Of a stretch of DNA of 64,000 nucleotides, positions 35,458 to 46,712 are shown in pieces (position 1 is the stretch's first letter; the number at the start of each line of letters is the position of its first letter). Origin of the DNA: Oenanthe sinensis. Its lineage: Eukaryota; Streptophyta; Magnoliopsida; Apiales; Apiaceae. The stretch spans positions 24,848,501 to 24,912,500 of the forward strand of contig CM053794.1 in assembly GCA_028671895.1 (NCBI GenBank). Reading direction: 5' to 3'. The translations under genes were made by a program, and so were the position numbers. The notes beneath the pieces were generated by a model. That model was not told the DNA's origin. It was given only the letters and a program-made list of their open reading frames with translations, and did not search any database.

Positions 35458-36728
35458 ATGGCACCAATCTCTGACAAACAAATCAAGGAACAAACTCTGA
35501 TAGAAGCTGATTTAGAATTTGTAAGAAGGCTTAAAGAGGAAGAAAAGCCTGAGAAAATTGAAGAACAAAATCTGAAAGATGTAGAGCTGGCAAGGAAAGT
35601 TTTTGAAGAAGAAAATCCTGGAATGGATTCAGCTGCTATAGAAGCTGAATTGAAGAAGTCTGGTACTGACATTGCTCAAGTCCAGAAAAAGAGAAGATAT
35701 ATAAGAAAAGGTCCAATTAAGAAGAAGGTACCTATTCAACAAAAGAAGCCAGAAGCTAAGCCTATTCAAATAAAAAATGTTGAAACTCCCAAGCTAGTCA
35801 ATCCAGTTGCTCAACCAAAACCAGTCTCAGAAATTCAAACAAGATCATCTTCTAGAATTCCACAAAAAGCTCCAGCTAAGCCAAAGAATCCTCTCACTAT
35901 GTCTGGAACAACTTTTCTTCCAGGTGGTTCAAGTTTTGATGATGAGGAAGAAGAACAACAACAATCTCTGATAAGGAAGAAGAAGTTTGATCTTCTGTGG
36001 ACAAATACTCAAACTCTGATCCTCAATGCCAGGCTTGGAAAAGATAAAGGTGGTATTGGTGATGCACATGCTAAGGTCTACAGAGGTGAAACAAATATCT
36101 TCAGTGATCCTTATTCATTGAAAGACAGACCTAAAGAAGAGCTATCTCAAGAACATTTGGACAAGCTAATATCTGTTAATATTGTGAAGGATATCTTTGA
36201 TGGTGCTCAAGCTAAGGAGAAGCTCATTTATTTCTTGGAGGATGGGAGAGTTATGAAGATTGCTCAAGAAGATTTAATTCAAAAAGCATCTAAAGAAATT
36301 GAACATGTTTTGTTCCTCCTAGAAAATGAAGTGACCTCTAGATGGGTAAAAATTCTTGAAGGAGCAATAGCTGAAAAGAAGAAAAGTGAAAGATTAATGA
36401 TGATAAACTCTTAGGAGTATGAGCCTGGATATTTACATGAAGATGGATCAAGAAGAGCAATGAGAAAGGGAAATGCAAAAGTCAAGATGGTGTTAGGGAT
36501 TCCTACACTAATCTTAAATCCTGATGGAATGAAGGCTTGCTGTATTGTTTTGGATGAAAGAATGGACAGATCATCTATCTATGCTTTGAGGGCTGCTATT
36601 TATTAGATTGATGATTCTTCTGACCAAATGAGGGAACTGAAAGAGAAGCTGGTTGATTTGCTGAAAGCTGCTGAAGAAAAACTTCTGAGTCAATTTATAA
36701 AAGATGATGTTTCTTACAGAAGAATCTA
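35458..36728 (+). pseudogene. Family A copy 3 tail ORF, C-terminal part
   Basis: ATG at 35458 opens 318 uninterrupted codons, the longest frame of the family here. The order is charged helix (EKPEKIEEQNLKDVELARKV), Lys-rich linker, GTTFLPGGSSFDDEEEEQQQ, FDLLWTNTQTLILNARLGKD, and a C-terminal helical region with LISVNIVKDIFDGAQAKEKL and SRWVKILEGAIAEKKKSERL. A TAG at 36412-36414 ends it. The same frame continues EYEPGYLHEDGSRRAM and KMVLGIPTLILNPDGM, with another TAG at 36604, to RRI and a stop at 36726-36728. The natural protein therefore probably ended near 36728. The corresponding regions of copies 1 and 2 align closely. Confidence 0.68.
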
Positions 36729-36813
36729 AGTTAATAATGGTAAACAAACTCTGATGCATTTGTCTTGGATTTCTAACATCACAAGTAAAATTTATGTTTT
36801 ATTTCTTAAAGCA

Positions 36814-36828
36814 TAAATTGGGGGAGAT
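36814..36828 (+). promoter_or_regulatory. Polypurine tract of family A copy 3
   Basis: AAATTGGGGGAGAT-type purine run directly before the LTR start at 36829. Only one tract is present, unlike the Sirevirus-like element at 5.7-7.0 kb. Confidence 0.75.
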
Positions 36829-37362
36829 TGTTAGGAAGCAAACACTGATGGCTGTCAGAGAATATAAGTCAGAGTTTACATTGCTGATGTCATCAGAGTT
36901 TAAGGAACTGTCGGACAGAGTTTACTCTATCAGAGAATACTCAATCAGAGTTTACTCTAACAGAAAATGCTCTATCAGAGAATAACAACCGACAAAGTTT
37001 AATATCAGAGTTTGTCAAGAAGTAATTCAAATCAGAGTATGAATAGGAAAGTAAGAAGGAATCCGAATGCAAGACTATTTCCTTATATAACTCTATTCTA
37101 TTTCTATTATGATTTGTAATTGAATTGTAACTGTGTCTATATAAACACAGACATAGGTTAACATTGATGTATCTTTACAAGTCTTATTTTTCATAACCTA
37201 ATAGCTCTTGAGAACAAACAACTTCTTGAGAGAGTTTTGTAACTTTTTCAATCTTTAATACAAAACAGTATTCGTCTTTTACATACTTATGTTCTTAATC
37301 GATTTATTGGTACTATTACATTCAACCCCCCTTCTGTAATAGTTTATCTTTCTGGGCAAACA
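36829..37362 (+). mobile_element. 3' LTR of family A copy 3
   Basis: 534 bp, starts TGTTAGGAAGCAAACACTG and ends GGGCAAACA. It carries three perfect ATCAGAGTTT and several variant motifs in its first 200 bp, a TATA-like CTATATAAACAC at about 37137, and AACCCCCCTTC near 37324. Confidence 0.88.
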
Positions 37363-37475
37363 TATATTTACTATATAGTATATATATAAATTTCATTATA
37401 ATATTTATTAATTCAACCAAAAGTTGACCAGAATGATAAAATAAATGGGACTCAAGAAATATTAAATATATCTAA

Positions 37476-37858
37476 GGGGCCGTTTGGTTGTGGTTAATGA
37501 GAAAAGGGAAACGGAAACAATAATGTTCATTCCTTTGTTATTGTTTGTTTTATAAAAACAATCATTCCCTTTGAATTTTTTAAGCTTATCCACTCTCATT
37601 CCCCACATTTCCCAAGATATTTCTTTTGCCTTTTATTTTATCTCTTTTTCTCTCTCATACATCCATTCACTTACATCTTTTACATAATTATATTTTATAT
37701 TAATCCCAAAAATAATAATATGCACAAAATAATTTATTAAAATATAATTATTAATTTCATTTCCGGATCAAAATCAAATAAGAAAAACAATTCAAGCTCG
37801 TTCTTTCCTTTTCTCTTTAATTCTCTTTCCTTTTCCCCAATTTAATCCAAACGCCCCC
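37476..37858. mobile_element. PIF/Harbinger-type MITE
   Basis: A 383-bp AT-rich segment has terminal inverted repeats GGGGCCGTTTGGTT and GGGGGCGTTTGGAT (reverse of the right end). The 3-bp duplication TAA flanks it (37473-37475 and 37859-37861). No coding capacity. The TIR and TAA target fit Tourist-like MITEs. Confidence 0.8.
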
Positions 37859-37908
37859 TAAATTTCTTAGAAGAAAATGAAACTAAAAAGTATACCAAAT
37901 GACTAAGA

Positions 37909-37980
37909 TTGGAGAGCAGTGGTAAGGTACATCCTCTCTTCTGTGTGTCACGTTCTCGATTCGACTCTCACCCACTTTCC
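37909..37980 (+). repeat. Possible tRNA-derived SINE head
   Basis: GAGCAGTGGTAAGGT resembles an RNA polymerase III A box and GTTCTCGATTCGACTCTC a B box, about 35 bp apart. No cloverleaf pairing or anticodon arm is convincing, so it is not a working tRNA gene. It may be the 5' part of an old SINE. Confidence 0.35.
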
Positions 37981-40340
37981 AAAATTTAAAGTCAATATAT
38001 TTCTATAATAATATTTTTATTTTGATGTGTATTAAATTTCTTTAATATAAATAAATAATATGTAACCTTTATTTTAGTATAATGGGGGTTCTAGATCCCA
38101 TATAACTTTGTCGTCAATTTAATGATGTTTTAGCCTATTAATCGAGAAGTTTTTTCGTGAACAAATACGAATCATAAAATTGAATCGAATTCTAGTCGAA
38201 TTGAATTGTTATTTTGTTTTAATAAAACCAATTTATAAAACTTAAATCAAACAATTTATAGTTTCATAACAAAATTGCATTGAAAAGGTTACAATTAACC
38301 CAAGCGCTCCTAGAAGTGTAATTTTTTCTTGTTATATCATTATTAGTTTATTATTATAATTTCAATTATCAAATTGTAGATATTATGTGATGTTTGATAG
38401 TTTTCTATTTTCACATTAATTTATAAAATGTATGATTTCATATATACATTTTCTAGATTTTTTAGTATATAATATTAAGTTTAATCTTTAATTAAGATAA
38501 AGAATTTAAAAAATTATTATTTATGTCATGAAAATAAAAAAAATATTTAAATGTGAAAATTATACTAATATAAATCATTATTCCAAAAATCAGTGATTAA
38601 TCACCGATTAATCCATAATAAATAATGAAATAAATTTAAATTTTATTTTAAAATATATATATTATATACATAAAATTTTAATATATGTTATCCGAGTCAA
38701 GTTTAAATTGATCAGGTAAAAAATTTGATTCAGTTTATTTATCTAATCAAACATATTTTTATATTTAATAAAAATTAAATTAAAATAAACTTTTATAATG
38801 AGTCGAGTTCAAATTTTGTTTATGAGTGATTTTATTTATGTGTTTTTTCTAGCATGTCCCAATTCAAAAAGTGATTTATAAATATGTCCCATTTTTAATT
38901 TTAATTACAAATGTATCCTAAATCAAAAAAGATTCCTAATTTAAAATTAATCATGGTTACTTTAACCACTATATAATTTTGAAAGACATTTTTGCCACTC
39001 CCTTTATTATTTTTTTTAAAAAAACCAAAATATTAACAATATAAATTTAATTTATACAACATCAATTTCAAGCATATTGTTCTCTCTCTCGAATATTGCT
39101 CGTAAGCTTTTTTTTTCAATCTGCAACAGACAACAGTCTTCATCATAATACCACATTTTTCATAACTTATACGCCTGTCCAATGCTTTAAAATAACAAAA
39201 CCAATGTTAAGGTTCCAGATTTTTTTCAAAAGGCCGTCCATACCTTTTACAGAAATTGGGTTTAATTTGCATAAACGCATTATATAGAGTAAACGTTTCA
39301 ACCATTAATGACAGTTTTTCGTTAATAAAAAAATTGAGGTCGATGGTACCAAATGAACTACTGATAGCTAGATATCACACTCAGTCACTCATCGGCATGA
39401 AAAAGGTATAGAAAAATATTGAACTAACCCCAGGATTTAACAATGCGAAGAAATTAAGGATAAAACCTAATTTTTATTATACTACCTTATATGTATTATA
39501 CTTGGGACATTTTAGTCATATTTATTAAATATATAACTTAATTATATTTATATAAGTTATATATGGGTTGAAGTTTAACCATAGAAATATAGAACATATT
39601 TATAATTATCGAATGAAAAAGGACATATTGATAAATATAGTAATTAATTTGGGATATAATACATAAATTCCCTTTATTTAGATCTACAGCTCTATGAAAA
39701 AAGCATGTAGAAAGTTTTTCGAACATGGTTTTTTTATTTAAGCATGAGTAGATTATACCATATATGATGAGTATTATAAAAAATAAGAATCGGGATTACT
39801 TGATTAAAACATCAAAAATAGATTAATTGGATAATTAGATATTAATTTAATATTATTTTCTTATATATAATTATTTTCTTATATTTAATATTATTTTATA
39901 TATAATTGGATATGAATATTTATTTTTAGTATTCTATAATTTTCTTATTTATATTTAATTCAGTTGATGTAAATATGTATAATTTAAATAAGTTAAAAAA
40001 AATAATATTATTATAATATATTAAAACTTTTTAAAATTATAAAAATATTAGTAATTTTAAAATAAATAATTTAATTAATAAAACAAAATATCTGTATATC
40101 GCATGAGTTAAAATCTAGTATATATAGGTTACCATCTCATCTAATTAGGCATAGGATTGTTAAAAACTAGTAACAATTATACTAAAATAGTATTACGTAT
40201 GTACATGATTAAGTCATATTCGAATATTAGTCTGTTATTTTTTATTTATAAAAGTATAAAAAAAGTATTTTGGAATCTTTTAGAGTTTAAACAATTTACT
40301 GTATTTGTGGGAAAATAATAAACTACACTACAACTGTTGG
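37981..40340. other. AT-rich intergenic DNA upstream of the P450 gene
   Basis: No coding frame of note. A Helitron-like 3' end (TCGCATGAGTTAAAATCTAG, about 40096-40115) is visible without a matching 5' end. The final part before 40340 is probably distal promoter. Confidence 0.55.
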
Positions 40341-40361
40341 CATTCATAACCGCGGTGAAGT

Positions 40362-40377
40362 TTTAACCATGGTTAAA
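40362..40377. promoter_or_regulatory. 16-bp perfect palindrome in the P450 promoter
   Basis: TTTAACCATGGTTAAA lies about 30 bp upstream of the TATA box. It contains two GGTTAA cores in opposite directions, the sequence of plant GT elements bound by trihelix factors. Binding is inference. Confidence 0.5.
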
Positions 40378-40405
40378 TGAATATGTTGCACCCTACTCAA
40401 AACCT

Positions 40406-40413
40406 CTATATAA
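40406..40413 (+). promoter_or_regulatory. TATA box of the P450 gene
   Basis: CTATATAA, 76 bp before the start codon. A CT-rich leader (40434-40485, including a run of CTCTCTCTCTCT) follows, as in many strongly expressed plant genes. Confidence 0.75.
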
Positions 40414-40488
40414 CTGCCCCTCCCACACTCCCACCTTCTCACTCCCACCTTCTCTCTCTCTCTAGAACTCTTCCACTTCTCAACCACA

Positions 40489-42913
40489 ATGTCTTCTCAA
40501 AACCTTGTTTTTCTCATTCCACTAAATGGGGTTTCATCTCTCTTCTCAAGTCTTGAACTTTTCATCTGTTTGATCACATTTCTTGGTGTGTTTTGCTTTT
40601 GGCTTTCATCCGGTGGCCTTGCCTGGGCACTCTCAAAAGCCAAAACAAGAGCAAAATATGCTATTCCCGGCCCTTCTGGCCTACCCCTTTTAGGCCTTGT
40701 GTTTAGTTTTACTAATGGTTTGAGTCATCGAGTGTTAGCCCACTTGGCTCAAACTTTCAAAGCTTCATCTTTGATGGCATTCTCTGTTGGGTTTACCCGT
40801 TTTGTCATTTCAAGCCAACCAGAGTCTGCAAAAGAGATTCTTAACAGTGTTTGTTTTGCTGATAGGCCTGTCAAAGAATCTGCTTATGAGCTTTTGTTTC
40901 ATAGGGCAATGGGGTTTGCACCTTATGGTGAGTATTGGAGAAACTTGAGGAGAATTTCACTGACCCATTTGTTTAGTCCTAAAAGGGTTGCTCACTTTGG
41001 TGAGTTCAGGAGAGAGATTGGTGATGAAATGGTGTGTGAGATCAAGAATTTGATGGTGAAAAATGGCGCTGTTGAGGTCAGAAAAGTGCTTCATTTTGGG
41101 TCATTAAACAATGTGATGAAGACTGTGTTTGGTAAAAAATACAAGTTTGGTGAAAATGGCGATGGGGTTGAGCTTGAAAGTTTGGTCAGTGAAGGGTATG
41201 AGTTACTTGGTGTTTTTAACTGGAGTGATCACTTTCCTGTTTTGAGGTGGTTGGATTCTCAAGGAGTGAGAAAAAGGTGTAAGAATTTGGTTGTGAAAGT
41301 TAATGTTTTTGTTGGAAAGATCATAGATGAGCATAGGCTTAAAAGAGGTGATGAGATTGTTGCTGTTGAACAAGGTTGTGGTGATTTTGTTGATGTTTTA
41401 CTTGATTTGGAGAAGGAAAATAAGCTCAGTGATTCAGATTTGATTGCTGTTCTATGGGTAACTTTTTCTCTCTTTTATATATGTATATCATGTATGTATA
41501 TGTATCTTGTTTTGATCAAGATTTGTAACTGTTCTCTTTTTGCAGCTTTAGTTTCTTTATGTTGGCAAGACATTTATTAAGTTCATTCATGAAGTTTCTA
41601 TTCAGTTATTCTTGATATGTAGTCATCATGATAGCATGTGTAACTATTGTTGTCAGTTACATATGAAAAAGCTTATGACCTTTTACACTCACAAGGTACT
41701 TCACATTCACTAAGTTATTTTGTGGTTAGCACTCAAGATTCTTTCTTTTACTACTTTTACATGTATTTGTAAGAGAAATTTTTATAAAATGTATTTTATA
41801 ATTATAAATTTTTTACAAATACATTTTTCACAGAAAGGAAGGTTCAGATAAAATGCAACTTAAAGGAGTAGAAACTCGTAATATATTGTACAGTAGTATT
41901 TTGTAATGTTTAGTTGTTATCACTTTATCAGAACTGCTCAAAAGAATAATATATGAACATATATAACATCCATGTATATTAATTGCTTGTGACAGTGTTG
42001 TTTTTTACCTGGAACTGTTGTATAAAGCCTATTCGTTCTCTATTGATTTATAGCTGGGACTGTTGTGTATATAAACTTTATTTTAAATGTGTATGATAAT
42101 TACACATACCTGTATGCATTGTTCTTTTTTTTAGAGTATTTAAATGTATGGAGAATCTGAATCTTTTTCACTCCTTTTAGGCTAGTGATAGGACACAGGT
42201 TACTTTTTCTTATTCTCCTTGGTTGCATATGTTCCCATGTACTATCTTTTATGCAGGCATGCAATAATTCAAGCATTGAAATGTAGTAACTTTTTTTTCC
42301 CCAGGAAATGATCTTCAGAGGTACTGATACTGTGGCAATCCTCCTAGAATGGATTCTTGCAAGAATGGTTATGCATCCAGAAATTCAAGCCAGAGCTCAA
42401 TCTGAAATTGACAATGTTGTGGGAAAAACCCGAACCGTTTCGGATTCGGACCTTCCGAACCTTCCTTATCTTAGTGCAATTGTCAAGGAAACTCTCAGAG
42501 TCCATCCTCCTGGCCCTCTCCTCTCTTGGGCTAGACTTGCCATTCATGACACTCATGTTGGTGAGCACTTCATTCCAGCTGGAACAACAGCCATGGTGAA
42601 CATGTGGGCCATCACGCATTTGAATGACATCTGGCCCGAGGCCGAGGTTTTTAAACCGGAAAGGTTCTTGGAGGAAGATGTAGCCATTATGGGCACTGAC
42701 CTCAGGTTGGCTCCATTTGGTGCTGGAAGGAGGGTGTGCCCTGGCAAGGCTTTGGGCTTAGCCACTGTTCAGTTGTGGTTAGCCCAATTGCTTCAAAGCT
42801 TCAACTGGCATAATGCTGCTGATGATGATCATGGTGTGGATTTGTCCGAGTGCTTGAAGTTGTCATTGGAGATGAAAAAGCCTTTGGTTTGCAAAGCTGT
42901 GTCCAGGGTTTGA
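40489..42913 (+). CDS. CYP78A: Cytochrome P450, CYP78A subfamily (two exons)
   Basis: Exons 40489-41457 and 42305-42913 (GT-AG intron) encode 525 residues, the usual CYP78A length. The protein has a hydrophobic anchor at about residues 23-41, a proline-rich hinge PGPSG (60-64) and a helix C motif WRNLRRI (150-156). The I-helix oxygen-binding motif is FRGTDT (327-332), ExxR is E385-R388 (KETLR), PERF is at 441-444, and the heme loop [10 protein letters not shown] has ligand Cys468. All are intact. CYP78A enzymes are endoplasmic-reticulum monooxygenases with poorly defined, probably fatty-acid-like substrates. They act in a mobile growth signal controlling organ and seed size. LSSGGLAWA and HFGSLNNVM recall the CYP78A5/KLUH type, but the exact orthologue is uncertain. 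The start is the first ATG after the TATA box, in context CCACAATGTC. Confidence 0.95.
41458..42304 (+). other. Single intron of the CYP78A gene
   Basis: 847 bp, GTAACT donor after Trp323 and TTTTTTTTCCCCAG acceptor before Glu324, phase 0. It splits the protein directly before the I-helix motif, the conserved intron place in CYP78A genes. Without splicing the frame would end at 41578-41580 after 363 codons, losing heme binding. Confidence 0.92.
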
Positions 42914-43825
42914 AAAATATTGCTGCCTTCTTATATGATCTACTATATGATTTTGGGAAGCTTTTACATGGGTAGATTATATATATTACTATTATTTATT
43001 ATCTACTAGGTACTCCAAACACTATCTAAGTTTCTGTTTGGTAGGTCAAATAATAAGTATTATGAAATATGTTTGTTTTTGGGATGAAGGTTTGGATGAT
43101 TGTGTAAGGACAAGTATGGCTGTGGAGTGATTAGAAAAGTTGGTTCTATGACAATGTACACAGCTTTGTTGGATTCTAAGTGATATGATATTCTGTGCTT
43201 TTGCTCTATGGTCTGTCTAATTATAATCTGATGCTATGTGGTATAGAGGGGGCTCTCTTAAAGTTCAATGGAAAATCTTTATGTTTCTGTCACCTGATCA
43301 TGTTTATGTTGATTTATTACATGCATTATCAAATTATTAATATCTTTGCTTTCTCGGGTTTTTTCTTCAAATGATTTATAAATTTAAATTGCTATTTCAA
43401 GACAACTCTAGCATTATGTTACTATTTCTAAAATAGATAATTATTGCTTCAAAAATAACATTTTTGAAATTATAATGTCATGCATATGTTTTAAGAATCA
43501 CTTCTTTTGGTAATTTAAGATAACCCCAATGTTGTATATTGCACAAGGAATATATTAAAGAAGATTTCATATTCATTTTCTTGTTTGTTTACGGTCAAAT
43601 AATCTTCACTTTTCCCTCAAACTTCTCGTATACATATTCTCTTAGGCATTTTGCTTTATACTTGCCTAGCCTTTTGCATATATGAAAAATAAAAGAAATG
43701 TGTTATGTTATGTTCAGACTTCAGAGTGGCCCATTTCCCTTTTGTATGCATGCATGATACAAAAGTTCGATTTTAAAAGATAAAATGATTGAAGAATAAG
43801 AACCTAACACAACAAATACTCTTCC
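42914..43825. other. 3' flank of the P450 gene
   Basis: 3' untranslated region and intergenic DNA. No clear AATAAA signal near the stop; several AT-rich candidates exist between 42960 and 43220. No gene seen. Confidence 0.55.
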
Positions 43826-43829
43826 GATG

Positions 43830-44030
43830 TCTCAAAATAAGTGTTGATTTAATCAGACGCGAACACACGAATTTGTTCTTACACAAAGATTCAAAATAAG
43901 TGTTGATTTAATTAGACGGGAAAACGGGAACCCTCTCAGACAAATTTCTTCTTACTCAAAGATTCATACTGATATACGAGCTCTCAGACGAATTTCTTCT
44001 TACTCAAAAATTCGTAGTGAACTAATTAGA
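43830..44030. repeat. Short tandem repeats
   Basis: CAAAATAAGTGTTGATTTAA occurs twice (near 43832 and 43891). TCTCAGAC(A/G)AATTTCTTC followed by TTACTCAAA occurs at 43934 and 43982 (48-bp spacing), with a diverged third copy near 43866. Confidence 0.7.
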
Positions 44031-44139
44031 GAGAAACTTCTCTTACAATAACAATGCATTGTTCTATTTACCATCGGAGCCGCAAAAGACTAGAATGGAC
44101 ATTCCAAAAATGGGACTGTCGGGGTTAGATACTATAACT

Positions 44140-45455
44140 TATTTTTTCAATTTTTTAAATAAAAATTTAAAGAGCCGGTTGCAATACGTTGGCCAAAGTT
44201 TACCTTCATTTTTAAAAAAATGGCTAGACATAATATTTTACAAAATGGTGGCTAATTTTTAATTTTAATTAAAAAAAGTGGCCCTCCGTTAATTAACCAA
44301 ACAGAGTTAACGGACTAAACATTTGTTTTCAAAGAGCGTTGCATTCTTGAATTAAAAATGAGTGTAAAATTTTTTAGTTATTAGTTTTTTTTCGTTTTTT
44401 TCTTTTCAACTGCTTGTTTTTTATAGGACAAATTTTAATATATTTTAAAAAATCAAATTTTTTAAATGAGTTTAGATTTCTCTCAAATACTAGACCTGTT
44501 TAACTCCGTCATGTAGATCGAATTTTATTTGCATTTTAAAAAATTTGAATTTTGAAAATTGAAACGGGTTTCTCCCAAATATTATACCTTTTTTAAATTT
44601 GCGGACCGAATTATTAATTAGGTTTTTTTATTTTTTGTTAATAGTTTATAAATTTATTAATAATATTATATATTTTGAACATTCATAAAAAAACTGAATT
44701 CTTTTTTCTATAAAAAATGTTATATAATTTTTAAATTACTAATAATACTATATATAATTGTTAATAAATCCAGAAATTATTAATATATATATTTAAAAAT
44801 TCCCACCTCGTAAGTTTAAAAAGGGTCTAATATTTGAGAGAAATCTAAACTCATTTAAAATTGTTGAATTTTTAAAATATATTAAAATTTGTCCTATAAA
44901 AAAAACAAGCAGTTGAAAAGGAAAAAATTGAAAAAACTACTCCATCTATCCCCTTTTACATGTTCATTTTTAAATTGAATTTTCCCCCTAAATACATGTC
45001 CATTTCTATTTTCAAAACAAATATAGTGATAATTTTCCAAAACTATCCCTATATTTATTGTTTTCATGGGTTGACTCATTTAAAATTTAGTTGGATTGCC
45101 ATTTTCCATGACAATTATTAGGGGTATTTATAGGAAAAATTTGTTCAACTAACTTTTCCTTAATATGTGTAATTTTTTCAAAATTGACATCTAAATGAGG
45201 ATAGAGGGAGTGATAACTAAAAAAATTTACACTCATTTTTAATTCAATCATGCCACGCTCTTTGAAAACAAATGTTTAGTCCATTAATTCCGTTTGGTTA
45301 ATCGGAGGACCACTTTTTTGTTAACTAAAATTAAAAATTAGCCACCATTTTATAAAATATTAAGTCGAGACACCGGATAAACTTTGGTCACCATATTGCA
45401 ATGAGCTCAAATTTAAATAATATATTTTTATTCAATTTTTTTTTAAAATGAGTTG
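44140..45455. repeat. Long imperfect inverted repeat
   Basis: The left arm (about 44140-44500) is found again, reverse-complemented, at about 44810-45455. Shared landmarks include GGACTAAACATTTG, TTTTCAAAGAGCG, AAAAATGAGTGTAAA, CAACTGCTTG and TAGATTTCTCTCAAATA. A 270-bp MITE interrupts the right arm at 44940-45210. The spacer is about 300 bp and AT-rich. Without the MITE the arms would be about 360 bp each. The structure fits a foldback or MULE-type element. A transcript would form a long hairpin. Confidence 0.8.
44940..45210. mobile_element. Stowaway-like MITE inside the inverted repeat
   Basis: Ends CTCCATCTATCC and, as reverse complement, CTCCCTCTATCC, the typical CTCCCTCYRTCC end of Tc1/mariner-related Stowaway MITEs. 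TA precedes it (44938-44939); TG follows at 45211-45212, where TA is expected. It splits sequence that is continuous in the left arm, which confirms a later insertion. Confidence 0.75.
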
Positions 45456-46690
45456 TACAATTAACCTTTTTCGCATCTTAAATTACCATAAATGTTTGTG
45501 TAGGTGCCTGTGTGGCTAATGATCACCACTTTTATAGGGGATCTAAATCCTTCTTAAAGAATATATGATGAAAGAAGACAATAAGTTATGCACCTAAATC
45601 TAAAGGCTCTCTCTTTTTCTTTTTTCGAAGATAGATGCATTTGGGATGTGAATATCCAAACTAACACCATTACAAACAAATATATTGATCCCTGTGTATG
45701 ATTTTTTAACGTTGCAATGCAAGTTGCCTGTCCTTATTGTTCGATTCTCAGCCGCATCATTGTCTATCATATATATTCCTCTGCATTCGGGGAGCTACAC
45801 AGGGTTAGTGAGATATAAAATCCCAATTACAATGAAAAAATTACATTTAAGTTTCTTATATTAAAAAAATTTAATCCCAACCAAGACAAAAATATTATAA
45901 AGACATATTGACTCGTGTATATTTATTCTATTTTAACCCCATCTCTAAAATTTTCTGGCTCCTGCCACCGTTCCTCTGCTCTTTGACACTTTATGATAAA
46001 AGTTATTCAAAGCTACTCGTATTAGCTAGCGGCTTCTTTGCAAAGCGTATCACAATTATTAGCCGATGCATCGTGCATGGATATGCTTTCTATACATGAC
46101 CTCATATAACGAATTTTGATGGATAGGTTATGTTTAGAGTGAAGATTGACCCACGACGACAAGACTGAGACTAGTAAAATTTAGAATAATAATATTTTGA
46201 CCAATTATTTAAGATCTGTCAGAATTTAAAAGAATTTGTTTGGACAAGACACTCAGGGACGAGATGAAATTGACAATAAATTACAGGGTACTTGAATTAA
46301 CCTTCTTAGGCTTCGTTTGTAATTGTGATTTAATTCAAAATTATTGTACTTATTTAAAAAATGTCATTAAAAAAATTAAATACCTGTAAGATAATATTTT
46401 CGAAATATATATTATAAAATATAAAATATTAAAAATTATAGTAATGTTTTTGTTGAGATTTGATAATAAAATTTGTAACCGGGCGTTATTAGTTTTTTTA
46501 AATGCAAGAGACTTGTTTAGTTTAAAAATTTTAGATCAGAAACACTTTAAAAAAAACTGTGTATTTATCTGAAATAACAATATTAAACGTGGTCTTAATT
46601 AATCTTGGTCAAGAAAATAGATGATAATATTATAGTTAAATTAAAAGCGATAAAAAATAGTTAGTAGTATCAACATTGATGAAATAAACA
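45456..46690. other. AT-rich intergenic DNA
   Basis: No recognisable gene or well-delimited repeat. Confidence 0.6.
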
Positions 46691-46712
46691 AAAAAAAAGA
46701 TAGTAGTATCAA

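Larger units (their letters stand above)
33684..37362 (+). mobile_element. Ty1/copia family A, copy 3 (5'-truncated, tail ORFs plus 3' LTR)
   Basis: Homologous to copy 1 from about 8700 on, without the nested solo LTR, so it is the best reference here for the tail. It starts exactly at the outer end of the TRIM array and ends with a full 534-bp LTR. Gag and pol are absent. Confidence 0.83.

Noticed and set aside
37909..37980. A functional tRNA gene
   Set aside because: A- and B-box-like sequences exist, but no acceptor stem or anticodon arm pairs convincingly; kept only as a possible SINE head.
40096..40115. Helitron 3' end near the P450 promoter
   Set aside because: The hairpin is weak and no 5' end was found within 2 kb.
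40489..41580. 363-residue single-exon P450
   Set aside because: This is read-through into the intron; the GTAACT donor at 41458 and exon 2 with the I-helix, ExxR and heme loop show the spliced form.
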